Part shown: in pieces, positions 21,166 through 33,947 of the stretch
Layout of the letters: the number at the start of each line of letters is the position of its first letter
How positions within the stretch are numbered: the first letter of the stretch is position 1
DNA from: Glomus cerebriforme
Taxonomy: Eukaryota > Glomeromycota > Glomeromycetes > Glomerales > Glomeraceae
DNA length: 45,023 nt
Assembly: GCA_003550305.1 (NCBI GenBank)
Contig: QKYT01000608.1
Location: 1-45,023 of the forward strand
Direction of reading: 5' to 3'
The notes under the pieces: generated by a model
What the model was told of the DNA's origin: nothing
Database searches by the model: none
Seen by the model: only the letters and a program-made list of their open reading frames with translations
Translations under genes and position numbers: made by a program

Positions 21166-22435
21166 TTGGACCTTGCAGTCCATATTTATTTAAATATCAA
21201 ATTTCCCTACATTTTATGTCTTCAAAAATGTGGACTAAAAAACATAAACTCACTAGCACAAACGAAAGAATTTAGAAAAGAAGTCAATATTGATAGTGAT
21301 CAAAATGACAGTTCTACGCGACCGATCAAAAAAGCTAAAAATGATAAAGCCGAAGAATTAGTGAAAACTTCAAGAAGGTTGAAATCTGTTTCTCAACTAG
21401 CTGATACTTCAATACCTACTAACACGAAAATGGCAGAAAGTTTTATATCTTTTGAAAAGCATGAAGGAACTATAAAACTTGCTTCTTGGAGTGTCAGCGG
21501 ATTAAATGCTGCTTTAAAAATGCTAGAACGCGGTTTATGTGTTATAAGTTGAACATTAATGCCTATCCGTTATTTAATTAATCCATGATTTTAAGAACTT
21601 ATGTTGAAGCAGAGGACGCTGATATATTGTGCCCGCAAGGAACAAAAATTAAACAATGAAAATTGAAGGTGTAGTTGATTGTGAGAAATATAAATATTAT
21701 TAGAGGGTTTGAAAATGAAATTTGTATTTACAGCAACCGGTTCGATGCTTTCGTTTTTTTCTTTTAATCAGAACTTCTGTTTTTCAAAGATTTAACCAAT
21801 ATCTACTTCATATGGTCTTTCTACACGTCCAAATCCTGAAGTTACTAAAGGACGCATTATTACATTAGAGTTTGAGGCATTATATTATGTAGTATTGTTA
21901 TGTTCCAAATGTGTAAGATTAAATGAAAGGAAAAATATTTAAGATAACTCGATGAAAAGAAACCAGTTATTTGGGCTAGGTAATTATAAATTTTTTTTTT
22001 AAAGAAAGGTTATCATGTTTAAATAAAAACCAATTCAATTTGTATTTATATAAGGTCTTGAATGTTGCGCATAGCCAATCGATTTAGCGAAATCCACTAA
22101 TAAGCAAAAGTAATTAATTTTAATAACACAAATTTATCGATTCGTTAATACAGGTCTGCGGGTTACACACCAGAAGAACGAGAAAATTTTGAAAGAATTT
22201 TAAGAATTTACTTTGTTGATACTTGGAGGCACTTCCATCCAAATACCGAAACCCATGCTTTCAATGTCGTTCTAAAAACATCAGTTGGCGCTTAGATTAT
22301 CATATTGTTAGTGAAAGAATCTTGGATAGAGTAGTTGAAAGCGAAATTCGATTGAATGCAAATGCATACGGAACAGCTTATAATTTTACGAGATTTTATA
22401 GAAGACAGTTTATTAATTTTACAAAATATATATGA
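21166..22435 (+). pseudogene. AP endonuclease pseudogene, intron-retaining paralogue of the gene at 37464
   Basis: All five exons of the intact gene at 37464-38908 can be recognised here in order, with the introns still in place. Exon 1 is at about 21220-21530 (KTSRRLKSVSQLADTSIPTN...), exon 2 at about 21595-21730, exon 3 at about 21790-21980, exon 4 at about 22053-22115 and exon 5 at about 22155-22400. The catalytic Asn of the WNVSGL block is changed (ASWSVSGL). The ETK block reads GTK and is followed by a stop. Exon 3 has lost the CYVPNAGEK region, and exon 5 has small deletions and lacks the final SDHVPI block with its catalytic His. Because intron sequence is conserved too, it arose by DNA duplication and not by reverse transcription. 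Confidence 0.88.
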
Positions 22436-22525
22436 AATACTTATTGAATGAATGTAAAATTTTTTGAATAATAATTTATTGGCTAAATAAACTATAAAAT
22501 GATATTATCAAATATAATTAATTTT

Positions 22526-24166
22526 TCAATAATTTTCAAAGTCATCTTCAACGCCATTCATGGTTTGAAATAAAAACGTAAGCACGTTAGCAGTAAAATG
22601 AATATAGAATCCATGATATAATCCTCTAATTCCATAATTATCTAACAAGCCACGCTGTCTACGTCGTTTTTGAGAGTTTCCACGCATAGGTACATATCTT
22701 TGACTGATGCCTTCTTCAATAATTATTCTATAAAGCGTGTCTAACATACCAACATAAGGAGCTTTACGCGTCTGAACAATTGTTTCAAATGGTTTGTCTG
22801 GGGTGCGAGATCGGATTTGACATTGTAATCTCTTACGAATAGTTTCGAGAGGTAAAATTATAAGCAATTGAAGTGTATTAAGTCCAAGTTGTGTAAGTCC
22901 ATATAAAATTGGAGAATCGGTTGGAGAAATATGAAATACACGATCTATAATTAAAGGCACTGTGCATTCCAACAATGGTCGGATCGTATGATGGACAATC
23001 GACGGTAAAAGGTTATGCGACCAATACAAAGAAGAAAATCCTTCCTCTTTAATCATTTTACGCAAACAATCAAATGTACCATTATATTTTTTATGAATTG
23101 GCGAAGATGTTTGAGCAATAAGCCTAACAAAAAACATCATAAGACAAGTTTTAAATTCAAAAGTACGTTTTTCAAAGAATCAGGAGACTATATACCTTGT
23201 TTGTACAACTTCCAAGGGACTTAAAAGTACTCCAACTACAAGATGGCTGGTTACTAATGTAGCAATATTAGGTCCAGCGCGATCCAAGTAGATCAATGGA
23301 ATCGTATCATCATATAAATCAAATGCATCATTCAATGCACCCTCAAGTGTAGGTTGGAGAAAAAGATGACCCATATCGTAAAGCCAACTTGCAAAATGCC
23401 CTTACGTAGAAAAAAAAATAAATACAAGTAGTTAAGATTAAAATAAATAGGAATTAGAATAATGTGAAATTAAGATGTAATTATTAATTTACCTTTCCAA
23501 AGTGAACTAAATCCTTCAGTATTATGGCTTCTCAAAGTCCCTAAAGTTGACCATACGCCATTCTCTAATGGAGGCAACATGTAATTTGGTCGTGTTGATA
23601 CATCATAAACATTGGTAGTGAGGTAACCTTGACTATCTGATAATTTGGATTTACGAAATGCAGGAGAATCTGGATCAAGAGATTGTGAAGAACGAACGAA
23701 CATTTCATCGTCATCATCATCATCATCAAGCTATAATTATAATATTATTGTTAAATCTTATTCAATTTACGCATTGAAAAAATTAACTAAAAGATAATTG
23801 AATTATAATTACATCCTCCTCCGAGCCATTATTACGAGGTGTATTTTCAGTGACCACTGGTACAACATCTTCATTTGGCAAATACTGGATTTGTAATAAA
23901 GTCCTTGCAACTTCGAAAGGATGCGAAATGGCCACGCCAACATATTTAACAAATCCTAGGCTTGCCAAATCCTTTAATACACTTTGGGAATCTATATCTG
24001 TTATGTCATTTCGATCTTCATTTGAATTAGTACCATTACCAAAAGGTGTATAATAATGATCGGTATTTTGGGGTACATAATAAGGTCGGAGAGGATGAAC
24101 AGTAGTCGTTTGCGGAAATGGGGCATAAGTATACCTTGGTTGTCGTTCAGTTGATTCGGAAGTCAT
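22526..24166 (-). CDS. UGO1: UGO1/SLC25A46-like mitochondrial outer-membrane carrier protein
   Basis: Four exons (24166-23813, 23730-23493, 23400-23196, 23123-22526) join in frame to 464 residues. After a disordered amino-terminal region (QPRYTYAPFPQTTTVHPLRP) come carrier-like segments: LGFVKYVGVAISHPFEVARTLLQIQYLP; then, after an acidic linker with a run of Asp at the exon 2 start, SHLVVGVLLSPLEVVQTRLIAQ; then LNTLQLLIILPLETIRKRLQ. The PxE repeats (HPFEVAR, SPLEVVQTR, LPLETIRKR) are the degenerate PxD motifs of mitochondrial carriers. The final part (GIRGLYHGFYIHFTANVLTF) fits the last carrier repeat. Ugo1 links the fusion GTPases in yeast mitochondrial fusion; SLC25A46 is the animal relative. 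Function here is inferred from family resemblance. Confidence 0.8.
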
Positions 24167-24809
24167 GTTAACAACTTAACGATACCAACGCGAAGGCCAT
24201 CAATTTATATAAATGTGGTGCAGTACAGATTTATGATCAAATTTACCATTTTAGGAATATCATTAGGAATAATTCCTAATTTCTTAACGTAATACAACTG
24301 GGTAATAAAATGTGGCTTACATTATCATTAACTTGTATCACATATAAATTTTAAACAAAAATCTCTAAAAATCGCTTTCTTAGGAAATACATTACATATA
24401 TATTATCGTTATCATAGTATTGCATTCGAATTCAACATTTGTAGATAGCATATTTTGAGCAATTCCACGTGATCTATATGTTGAGATTCCATATATTTAT
24501 TTCGACAGTCGTGATTCTCCACCTGAGATGAAGTAATGTATTCCGTTTTGCGACTTGTTCTTCAGACTCTATTTTTTTTTACATTTAACAGATATCAATT
24601 CTAAACGTGCTATAAAAAGTAGGATTCAATTAAATAAGATTATTATAAATTAAATAAACAATACATTTACGAACTTACATTGAAGTAAACCATATTTCTA
24701 CGGTCAATATGATTACGATCAAAGCATCCACATGTTCAAGATACAGTATGTTATAAAATAAAATGGTCTTTTCGCTGCCAAGATTTCTTTGAATTGCTCA
24801 TCAGAATTC
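24167..24809. other. Upstream region of the UGO1-like gene and 3' flank of its neighbour
   Basis: No gene seen. A CCACGTGATC E-box-like word lies near 24466. No repeats stand out. Confidence 0.5.
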
Positions 24810-25897
24810 TTAAGATTCATGAATGGCTTTTAAACTTTCAACAATAGGCCAAAGATTAAAAGTAAGATTCATAAATAAATCTTGTATCTAGATATTAAAA
24901 TGAAATTAATGGTTACTAGATTTTTTTAAAAAAAATTAATTTTATACATTATTGCGCCTTAATATTATGATATACCAATTTTGATTTCAAAGTTTTATAA
25001 ATACCAATTAATAAATAATTATCGTATAAATCATATATAAATAAAAATGATATTGACTCACAAATTGATTTTCTAGAAGCATCGCTTTCAAATTATTATT
25101 TTTGATAAGAGAAACCAATTTCTTATAATTTAATCTTTGATCAATAGCGGAAATTAAAATTCCAGCACCTTCAATCATGTTCATTTTTGTAACATATCTA
25201 GGAAAAATAGAATAAAAAAGATCTTCTAATACATCAGTAGATTGAAAAGTATTGCTATTTCTTGAAGCTTGCGTGAAAATTGCCAATCAGGAGAAATCGA
25301 TTCTTTAATCAAAGTAGAAAATTCGCTTGTCTATCTCGTAGAATTTCCGAAGATTAGATTCGTTGAACTGGCATTCGGATAAATCAATCGAAATGTAATT
25401 AAAATCGATAGGAATCCAGTCTAAAAAACTATTTTCCGAAACGTAATGCAGCAAGTTATTATGCAGAAGTATTTGCTTCATAAAATAGAATATGATACAA
25501 TTAGCATGGCGTATTGGCGTATAATATATACATGTATTATGACTCATTTAATACATTATATTCTTTTTTTGTTTTATGAGTATTCATATAGTTGTAAAAG
25601 AATTTAACCTATAGCTTTTATCGATAAATAGAAATACGGTTACTTCAAATGCATAATATCCCTTAAGTTGATAATGCTTGATTTGTAGCACCTTTTTCAA
25701 TATATAAAAGAATTCGTTATTACGAATGGGTGTAATCGGTCGCCTTTGAGTTTCCATATACTGAAAAATCATAAACAGCAATGACAAAATACTGTAGTGT
25801 GTCACAAAGACATTGTGCGGATAAATACGCGATTAGTTGAAACTTTCTCGTCACGCGGAAAGACAAAATACATATCTTTTGTATGTGTGATCGCCAT
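24810..25897 (-). CDS. Unidentified spliced gene, uncertain model
   Basis: Several minus-strand pieces look coding. An ATG at 25897 opens MAITHTKDMYFVFPRDEKV; removing an intron (GTATTT...TTTTTCAG) joins it to YMETQRRPITPIRNNEFFYI. A second piece (about 25500-25310) has LLHYVSENSFLDWIPIDFNY. A third (about 25260-25072) has DVLEDLFYSIFPRYVTKMNM, ending at a GTGAGT donor. After a roughly 170-nt intron it joins IQDLFMNLTFNLWPIVESL and stops at TAA 24812-24810. The middle junctions could not be resolved, so the gene may be real with unusual exons or may be broken. I do not recognise the family. It is head-to-head with CPSF2, 85 bp between starts. Confidence 0.4.
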
Positions 25898-25918
25898 GGT
25901 GTCACGTGGCGTGACACC
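25898..25918. promoter_or_regulatory. Perfect inverted repeat with E-box in a bidirectional promoter
   Basis: GGTGTCACG and CGTGACACC flank a 3-bp centre TGG. The left arm and centre create CACGTG, the core bound by Cbf1/USF-type bHLH factors. It sits in the 85-bp gap between the CPSF2 start (25983) and the proposed start of the minus-strand neighbour (25897). The regulator is an inference. Confidence 0.5.
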
Positions 25919-25982
25919 GTTCAGTATATATTTTTAATGGAGGTAAAAAAAAAAATTTGATTTTTTTTTTTTTTTTTATAAA

Positions 25983-28900
25983 ATGATTGTTTTTACTGCA
26001 ATATCGGGTGCGAAAAATGAAGATCCCTTATGCTATCTTGTAGAAATAGACGATGAGGTACGAATAATGCTAGACTGTGGCTGGAATGATGAATTCAATG
26101 TAGAAGACTTGAAAAACTTAAGAAGGTTATAAATTTATAAACAATTTTAGATATAAAATGTCCTATTGTAAATTAATATCTTATTGTCATGTAGAGTTGC
26201 GAAACAAGTGGACGCACTTCTACTATCACATCCTGATTTACAACATTTAGGAGCATATCCATATGCTTATGGACACTTTGGTCTTTCATGTCCTGTATAT
26301 GCGACATTGCCAGTTTTAAATATGGGAAGAATGTGTTTATACGATGTTTTTCAATCAAAAATAAATGAGTCGGAATTTGATACTTTTGATTTGAACAATG
26401 TTGATACAGCATTTGACCAAATCACTACGTTGAAATATTCACAGCCTTGTTCGTTGGGTATGATTATCCGAGAATTTTTATAATATATGATATATATGAC
26501 GTAATTTAACACTTATTGATTGATACAGGTAAATATAAAGGAATTACTATTACAGCATATGCTGCAGGACATGCAATAGGTGGTACAATATGGAAGATAA
26601 AAAAAGATGCTGAAGAGATCGTATACGCTGTTGATTATAATCACAAAAAGGAAAGACATCTTGATGGTACTGTCTTACATAAAGATGGTGTTGTTCTTGA
26701 TGCCTTGAGTCGACCTACATTGATGATAACAGACGCTTACAATTCTCTTATTAGTCATCCTGCAAGGAAACTTCGGGATGCTGCTTTATTCGGTAAGCTA
26801 TAAGAGAGTGTGTAGTATATATAAAAATGTGATTAGGTTTTAATATATATTAAAATTAAAAAAAAATTAGAGACAATCATGACAACATTGCAGGGCAATG
26901 GATCTGTGTTATTACCAACAGATTCATCTGCAAGAGTATTAGAATTAGCATATTTATTGGATCAACATTGGGCATTCCATCAACTTACATATCCTTTGAT
27001 ATTCCTGAGTTATCAAAGTTATAATACAATACAGTATGCAAAAAGTATGTTGGAATGGATGAGTGATGCTATCAATAGGCAATTTGATAACAAAAGAGAA
27101 AATCCTTTTGAATTTAGGTTAGTTTTTTAAATCTAATAACAATTGCATATCTAATTTTATATTAATAAAAAAAAATAATAAAATAAAGTTAATTTGCGTT
27201 TTCCAAGTTGAATGTTTCGTGAACTTGATCAAATGTGGTGTATTTAAATTTATAATCATTATAACGGCTCATCCAACCTTAACATACCTTTTCTTTATTT
27301 ACAAATTAGATACCTTCGATTGTGCACACGTTACAAAGAATTAGCAAAATATCCAGAACCTAAAGTTGTTATAGCAAGTAATGTTAGTTTAGAATCGGGA
27401 TATGCACGAGATCTATTGTTAGAATGGGGAACTTCACCAGAGAATGCTGTAATACTAACTGATCGAGGTCCACCATATTCTCTGGCAAGAAAATTATATA
27501 AAGAATGGGAAAAAGGAACTGAAGAAGATAATACTAATTCTGTACCCTTGAAACCTGCTATTGCACTGGATTTAATAATACCTCTTGAGGTATTTTAGAT
27601 ATACTTAAATATAATGGTGTTTTACTACGAAATTAATATTTACATAACACATATTTACTTTTAGATAAGAAAAAAAGTTCCATTAGAAGGTCAAGAACTT
27701 ATAGATTATAAAAACGAACAACGTAAGAAAAAAGAACGCGAAGCAGCACAGGCAGCCCTTATTGCTAAATCACTTTCCATAATTGAAGAAGATGAATCTG
27801 ATGGATCAGAAAGTGAACTTGGTGATAATGATATAGAAGAATTACTTGCCACTCAATTTGATCTTTATGTTAGAGATGCAACTAAACTCGGAGGTTTCTT
27901 TAAGCAAACTCAAAGTTATTTAATGTTTCCATACATTGAAAAGAGGAAAAGATATGATGAGTACGGTGAAATCATTCAAGCGGAACAATTCAAGAACAAA
28001 GGGATTGAAGGATTAGGACTCGTAATTGATGGTGAAAATGGTGATAGGATGGAGGATGATAACAACGACGACGTGTGTGATAAGATTAAATTCGTTGAAT
28101 GAAGTTAATAAACGCCTGAATTATTTATTTTATATATCTTTTTTTTGTTTATTAGTCTGATAAAGCAGATCAATCGACTGCCGATTCAAATGTGCCAACG
28201 AAATATGTATATTATGACGAAGATATACATTTTCAATGTCAATTAAGGTTTATTGATCTAGAGGGTACAAATGATAGTCGATCATTGAAAACAATTGTAC
28301 CTCAAGTTCAACCAAGAAAATTAGTAAGTATAATATAATATCTGATGATCTACATTAATTTAAGACACCAGATTCATTTATTATTGAATTATCTAGATAG
28401 TCATTCATGCGTCACCTGAAGCAACTCATGACTTTGCTTCGAGCTGTTTAGCCCTTCAGTCCATGACCCGTGACATATATACACCTGACGTTGGAGAGTT
28501 ATTGAATGTATCTGAAGCCATAAATTTCTATCAAGTTAAATTAACCGATTCTTTGGTTAGCTCATTAAGACTTTCAAAGGTAATTAATTTATAACAAAAT
28601 TCCTGAAGTTTTCCTTGTGATTTTATAATTATAATTTCTTTTTTTAAAAAAATATGAATAGTTGGAAGACTATAATATTTCATTCGTATCTGGAAAAATA
28701 CATCTTCCTCCTGATTCATCATTTCCTATACTTGATGTAATTCCAATTGAAGAATATGCCGCTAGTGATAATCCTGTATTTGTAGGTGAAATTAAACTGA
28801 CAGAATTGAAGCGAGTATTGCAATCAGAAGGCATTATTGCAGAATTTAAAGGCGAAGGTATTTTGGTTTGTAATGAAAAGGTGGCCGTTAGAAAAGTAAG

Positions 28901-29076
28901 CTATTGAACATCTAGTGGATCGCGTTTATTTTACTCACGTGACTAGGAGAAAAACTAATGACTAATCTTTTATTATAATGTAGACACCAACTGGACAATT
29001 AACTTTGGAGGGTTCTTTATCAGACGATTATTTTAAAATACGTTCGATAATATATGGTCAACATGCTATTTTATAA
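25983..29076 (+). CDS. CPSF2: Cleavage and polyadenylation specificity factor subunit 2 (CPSF2/CFT2, CPSF100)
   Basis: Ten exons join in frame to 760 residues (human CPSF2 is 782). The gene starts at ATG 25983 and ends at TAA 29074-29076. The metallo-beta-lactamase domain begins [20 protein letters not shown] and has [20 protein letters not shown]. That position holds HxHxDH in the active nuclease CPSF3, so the metal ligands are degenerate, as is normal for the inactive CPSF2. Further blocks are [15 protein letters not shown], the beta-CASP part ([20 protein letters not shown]) and [19 protein letters not shown] charged insert ([20 protein letters not shown]) lies in exon 6. The carboxy-terminal part has [19 protein letters not shown] and ends [11 protein letters not shown]. 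It acts in the nucleus in 3'-end cleavage of pre-mRNA with CPSF3. Exon 6 uses a GTGTGT donor. Confidence 0.95.
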
Positions 29077-29310
29077 CACTAGTTTACAAGTTTCAACATT
29101 AGATTTGCATTTACTGTACAGAATAAATTATCTTAAAATTTATACATAATAAATAATAAATTAATTTGATACTTTTGTTTTTATAAGTCTAAATTTCTTA
29201 AATCTGTTCTTTGCTTTCATTTTTTTATTATCATTCAACATTTGTAAGTGAATTGGAAAATTAAGTTTAGTATTCTAGATATCAAATAAAGTAACAATCA
29301 ACATCAATCT

Positions 29311-30255
29311 TTACAATTTCGTGATAAAAAGTAAATACTTTTGTCCAAGCCCTTGAATAACATCATCATGATCATCCACATTCATTTTCAATTCATACAC
29401 CCAAATCTCAACATAATTTAATCCATTTCTTAAAAGTATTGAACAAGGACTATTGAATTCTGAATGATTATGTTGATTGATTAATCTACCTTGATAATTT
29501 ATAATCATTCGAACTTTTTTTGGTTTAAAGGATATTGGGCATATTGCTAATTTTGGTGAAATTTTAATCATTTGTACTTTTGATTTTACGGTTAAACTAT
29601 GACAATTTATTTCAGAAGTATCTAAAAAGATTGACAATGACTTATCCTCAGTATCTACCATTATACCTTGTAATAACTTTGATTTATCTATTATAAACAT
29701 TATCATTAGGTTGGATTAATAAAAATAATAAAGTTTGGAATCTATTTATAAATTACCTTTCTCAACTTCCACATTTTTTCCTTTATCTTTACTTTTAACC
29801 ATTTTATTATCTACAATCTCTCCTTTTTCGTATTTTTTATCTAGTTCATTAACAACCAATTTAATTGGATTTACTTTGCCTTTCTCGATTAATCTGGCTT
29901 GTCCATTAAAGATCTTGTTACCAGTTTCTTTGGTTTTGCCTTGTTCTCTTCCATTAACAAATTGATTTCTTATTGCTATCTCTGTATCTAAAACATCATC
30001 ATCATCAGTTACTGTATCAGAACCTGACGTATCTGAAAGTAAAGTATTAGTATCATCAGATCTAGGTGTATCTAGTGTTAGTATATCAGAAGAGGTTTCA
30101 TCATTATTTTCTGAGTTTCGTGGAGTGTATTGTAGCAGAGGTGTTGATGTTTCTACAGCCATTAATTTTTGTTTCTTTAACGAACTATTGCTATTTATTA
30201 TTTGTTCTTTACTGGTACTACTATTTCTTAACGAACTATAAAGTATTCTTTTCAT
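29311..30255 (-). CDS. Unidentified two-exon protein with disordered head and compact tail
   Basis: Exon 1 (30255-29757) and exon 2 (29687-29311) join in frame through a GT-AG intron to 291 residues. The first 165 residues are low-complexity and Ser/Thr/Asp-rich (SSTSKEQIINSNSSLKKQ, then SGSDTVTDDDDVLDTE), then Lys-rich, and are probably disordered. The last 120 residues alternate hydrophobic and polar residues like a beta-sandwich: IFLDTSEINCHSLTV, VQMIKISPKLAICPISFKP, SILLRNGLNYVEIWVYEL. The 'short loop, then Leu-x-x-Gly-x-Asn-x-Val-Glu-Ile' ending resembles the PINIT-type fold of SUMO ligases, but this is weak and no function is claimed. The gene faces CPSF2 tail to tail. Confidence 0.6.
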
Positions 30256-30485
30256 TTTTGAACAAAAAGAGATATTAAAGAAAAACCAAAGAAACTAAAC
30301 GGGAGGAAAAAGAAATGGGTTGGCTGATTTGTGTACAGTTGAATATGTATTGACCTGTGATCAGATCGACAATTTCGGAGTTTCAAAGTACAAAGTACGG
30401 ATGATCTTTTAACTTCGGTCGATTTACAAATTTCTTTATTATACAAATACTAATACATATATAAATTACAATGAGATATTCTGAT

Positions 30486-31960
30486 TTATTTCTTTAGTTG
30501 GTCTACAATGGCATCAACAGCCTTTCCAAAATTCTCAAAGAGACCATCTACACCTCCTTCACGTAGTTCATCTCCAGTTCGATATTTTCCGGTCTTGACT
30601 GTATTTAACAGAAATAAATGAATTCATGATGATTATTTATAATAATTTAAAATAAAATCTTACCAAGATATCTTATCAAGCCTAATTCCTTAGCACCACC
30701 TAATAGAATAAATTTAATATTATAAATAATATTATAAATTGGAGGAAAATATATAATATTATACATACTCCCTAAATCGTTTGCAACATCATCTCCAATC
30801 ATGACAACATGATTTGCATCATTCAATAGATCCATATCTTGAAGCGCCAATTCATAAAAACTTTTCTCCGGCTATAATTGCAGCATCATTAAGAATAAAT
30901 GAATTGAAAAATCGTCATGTAACATTAAATTTAATTATATTTACTTTGCCAACAACAGTAGGCTTAACTCCACTCGCGTATTCTAGAGATTCTATAAAAG
31001 GACCAGGTCCTAAACTTAGCCCATCTATTTCGAATTAAATTTATACTATTTAATATTATTTATTACGGACATCGATTATTGAATCAAATTTTTTTTTTAA
31101 AAAAAAAAAAAAATAGAAATTGCCTGGCTCCGCAAAGTATTTTGCTTTATGAATAGCAATAAAAGGTGTATTTTGATCATTAATTAGGATTCGAAACGCC
31201 TTGTTTAACTAAAAGATTAAATGAATATCATTATACGTGCTAGCTTAATTCTGAAAGTTTATTCCTTTTTTTTTTTTTTTTTTATTAACCATCTCATATC
31301 GAAAGTTTGTTTGTGACAAGCCAACGACCACAGCATTATTTGGTTCTTCAGTTGGGATTCCATGAAAATCCTCGAGAGCTGCATCTTCAAGAAACAATAA
31401 TGGTCTTCACATATAATCATGTTTATGAGTAAAGAATAAATCAGGAAGCAAAGCGAAAATATTTTTATTAATTTTACCTTAATCCGCGTGATAAAACTAT
31501 ATTACGACATGCCAATAATGATGTGAATATCTTGGTCCAACATTGTATATCAAAAAGAGAGTTAGTAAAGAAATAAAATAATTTAATTGAGAAATTGAGA
31601 AAATCACGTTACCTCGTTTTTATGACCTTCGAACCCTAGCTTTGTCAATTTTTTTTCGAGCTTTGCTACACTTTGATTAGTTGTGTTAGTGCAGAAACGG
31701 AACTAATAAGAAAATTTTATTATATAGATAAGTAAGTAATATTTAAATGAAGTAAATTATAGAATTAAACTAACAGGTATTCCAGATTGTCGAAGTTTCT
31801 TTAAACCAGCAACAGCACCTTCGCAGGCCTAAAATCATAAAGATAAAGTCAACAAATAATCAGTAAAGATTTAAACAAGGATTTAAATATTAATACGCAC
31901 TTCATCGCCAACGTGTAACGTGCCTGATAAGTCTATTAACACGCCGCGAATAGTAACCAT
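30486..31960 (-). CDS. HDHD2: HAD-family phosphatase, HDHD2/LHPP-like
   Basis: Ten short exons join in frame to 262 residues (HDHD2 and LHPP are about 260-270). Start ATG 31960, stop 30486-30488. Motif I is [12 protein letters not shown] (nucleophile Asp and the DxSGT form of this group). Motif II is FCTNTTNQS. The cap has [20 protein letters not shown] and [15 protein letters not shown]. Motif III is VVGKPEKSFY, and motif IV is [11 protein letters not shown]. The end is [12 protein letters not shown]...[13 protein letters not shown] acts on phospholysine, phosphohistidine and pyrophosphate; the HDHD2 substrate is not settled. One intron (from 31123 down) keeps the frame only with a GC donor (CCAG/GCAATT), because the next GT lies beyond an in-frame stop. 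Confidence 0.9.
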
Positions 31961-33947
31961 TGGGATAAAAAGCTTCAATTTCTGAGAAAATGGAACGAGA
32001 ACAGGTATCATTAACGTTTGTATTAATTGATATAAGTTATGATAAATCCGGCCAAAACTGTATTTTACTTATTATTTAAAAATATGAGATCACAAATTTT
32101 TATGAAAATACTTATTAATAAAATATCAATGAAATTTTATGTAATTATAATCTTAAATATAAAACTTTGGTTTAGCATTATATGGTAATACTTAAATTAG
32201 TTCTAATAAATACCACCAGGGCTTCTTAATTAAAAAATAAAATAAAATAAAATTATCATTTTTAAAATTAATTACTTAAATAAAAATCAGATTAATATAA
32301 TATTTAAAATATCTTAAAGACATTTATTAGAATATTTAAAATATTAAATTTTTTAATTTTTATTATTCTATAAATAAATTACTTTACTTATTTGTTCTTT
32401 TTAAAAAATATTATTTTGTTAAATTATTTATTGTAAATAAATTTATATAAAAAAATACTAATTAAAAATTTTTAATTTGTAATTTAAATTACTTTAATAT
32501 AAATAAATATTAATCTAAATTAACCTATCTAATTTAATAATATATTAATTAAATATGCTTTTTATATTAAATATTTATATTTAAAAAATAAATACAATAA
32601 TAAAATAATTTGAGTAAATATTATATATTATTAGATAATTCAATACTTTTTATAGCTATAAAAAAATGTAATACTATTATGCTAATATTTAACTGACATA
32701 TAATTATGTATTGTATATTAAATTTTATTATTTAATAGTATTTTTATATAAGATATTAAATATGTAGTAAAAAAGAATAATGTCTTACTTTTTTATTATT
32801 AATACATTATAAATATAATTTTTTAATTTAAATAAAATGAATTATAAAAACTTACAAGTTAAATTTATTTAATTACAATTAATTTTTTTTTCTTATTTTT
32901 CTCTTAAATAAATTGTTTAAGTTTATAGATTTTTTTTAAAAAATATGCTTATTAAAAATAGCAGAAATAATATAATCATACTGATTATTTTGATTTAACC
33001 TAAATTATTCAATATATTCAGTTTATTTCATTAAAGATAAAATGAAATAACTTTATAATACAGTATTTCAAATAATATGTTTGTCATATAAATTAATTTA
33101 TCAAAATAACTCATTTATTTAAGCTTTGTCTCTACAAATGGGCATAGGATCAATGTATAATTATCAGTTTTATTTAATCATTCTTTACAAGTCTCATTTT
33201 GGGTTGAAAGTAAATGAGTATCAAACTATCTTAAAATGACAGCATATGTTTTATAAGTATAAAAGTTTCTATTGCGTATAATAACTTTAGTTGTCAGTTA
33301 AAAATATCTTATGCTGCGGAATAATGAGAATATTTGAAAATAATGAACAATCTCATTTTTTAAAATACGGGAGCGTTCAATTGATTGGTCATAAAATTAA
33401 AGTTTATCTCAATTATCCACAAATTATAAGAGAAACAGGAAAAAACCAACTACGTAAAAATCCACCAAAAATCATAATTTAATCATTATATTCTGAATAT
33501 TGTGATTTGATTGGTTAATTAATGGAATGAAAGAGTCAAATAAAATTTCATGCGATGGAAATTATATTCATTTTTGAAGCTTATGAATAATTCGTGGCAG
33601 GAGGAGGGTCAAGATTTGGTAAAATGTATTAAACATATCTTGTCACTGAAAAGCAATTACTTAGTCAATTTTAAGTTCCACAACACTCTTCAATCTTTAT
33701 ATACAACTTTTTGGTTCACGACTTTTTTTTTCTCCAGGTTACACAGTGCACTATTGATTTATTATGCATAGTAGATCATCGATTGGCACTTTGTACCGCA
33801 GATAAATTTATACCTGTTGTGATACTTTACGACCTAGATCAGATTCGATCAAAAAAAAAAATTTTTTTTTTTCATCCAACTGATTATCTAATATAAAGTG
33901 TCAAAATTTTTTCGTTTTTTAAATTCTTATAAACCTTTGAATAAAAA
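31961..33947. other. AT-rich gene desert
   Basis: From about 32000 to 33100 the DNA is nearly all A and T, with many short AATTA/TTAAA words and no open frame. At 33291-33482 and 33550-33896 there are small open frames with mixed composition. I cannot assign them and do not call them. The last part is the upstream region of the DnaJ gene. Confidence 0.6.

Noticed and set aside
33291..33896. Small open frames upstream of the DnaJ gene
   Set aside because: No family likeness, no consistent splice joins; may be chance frames in the 5' flank.
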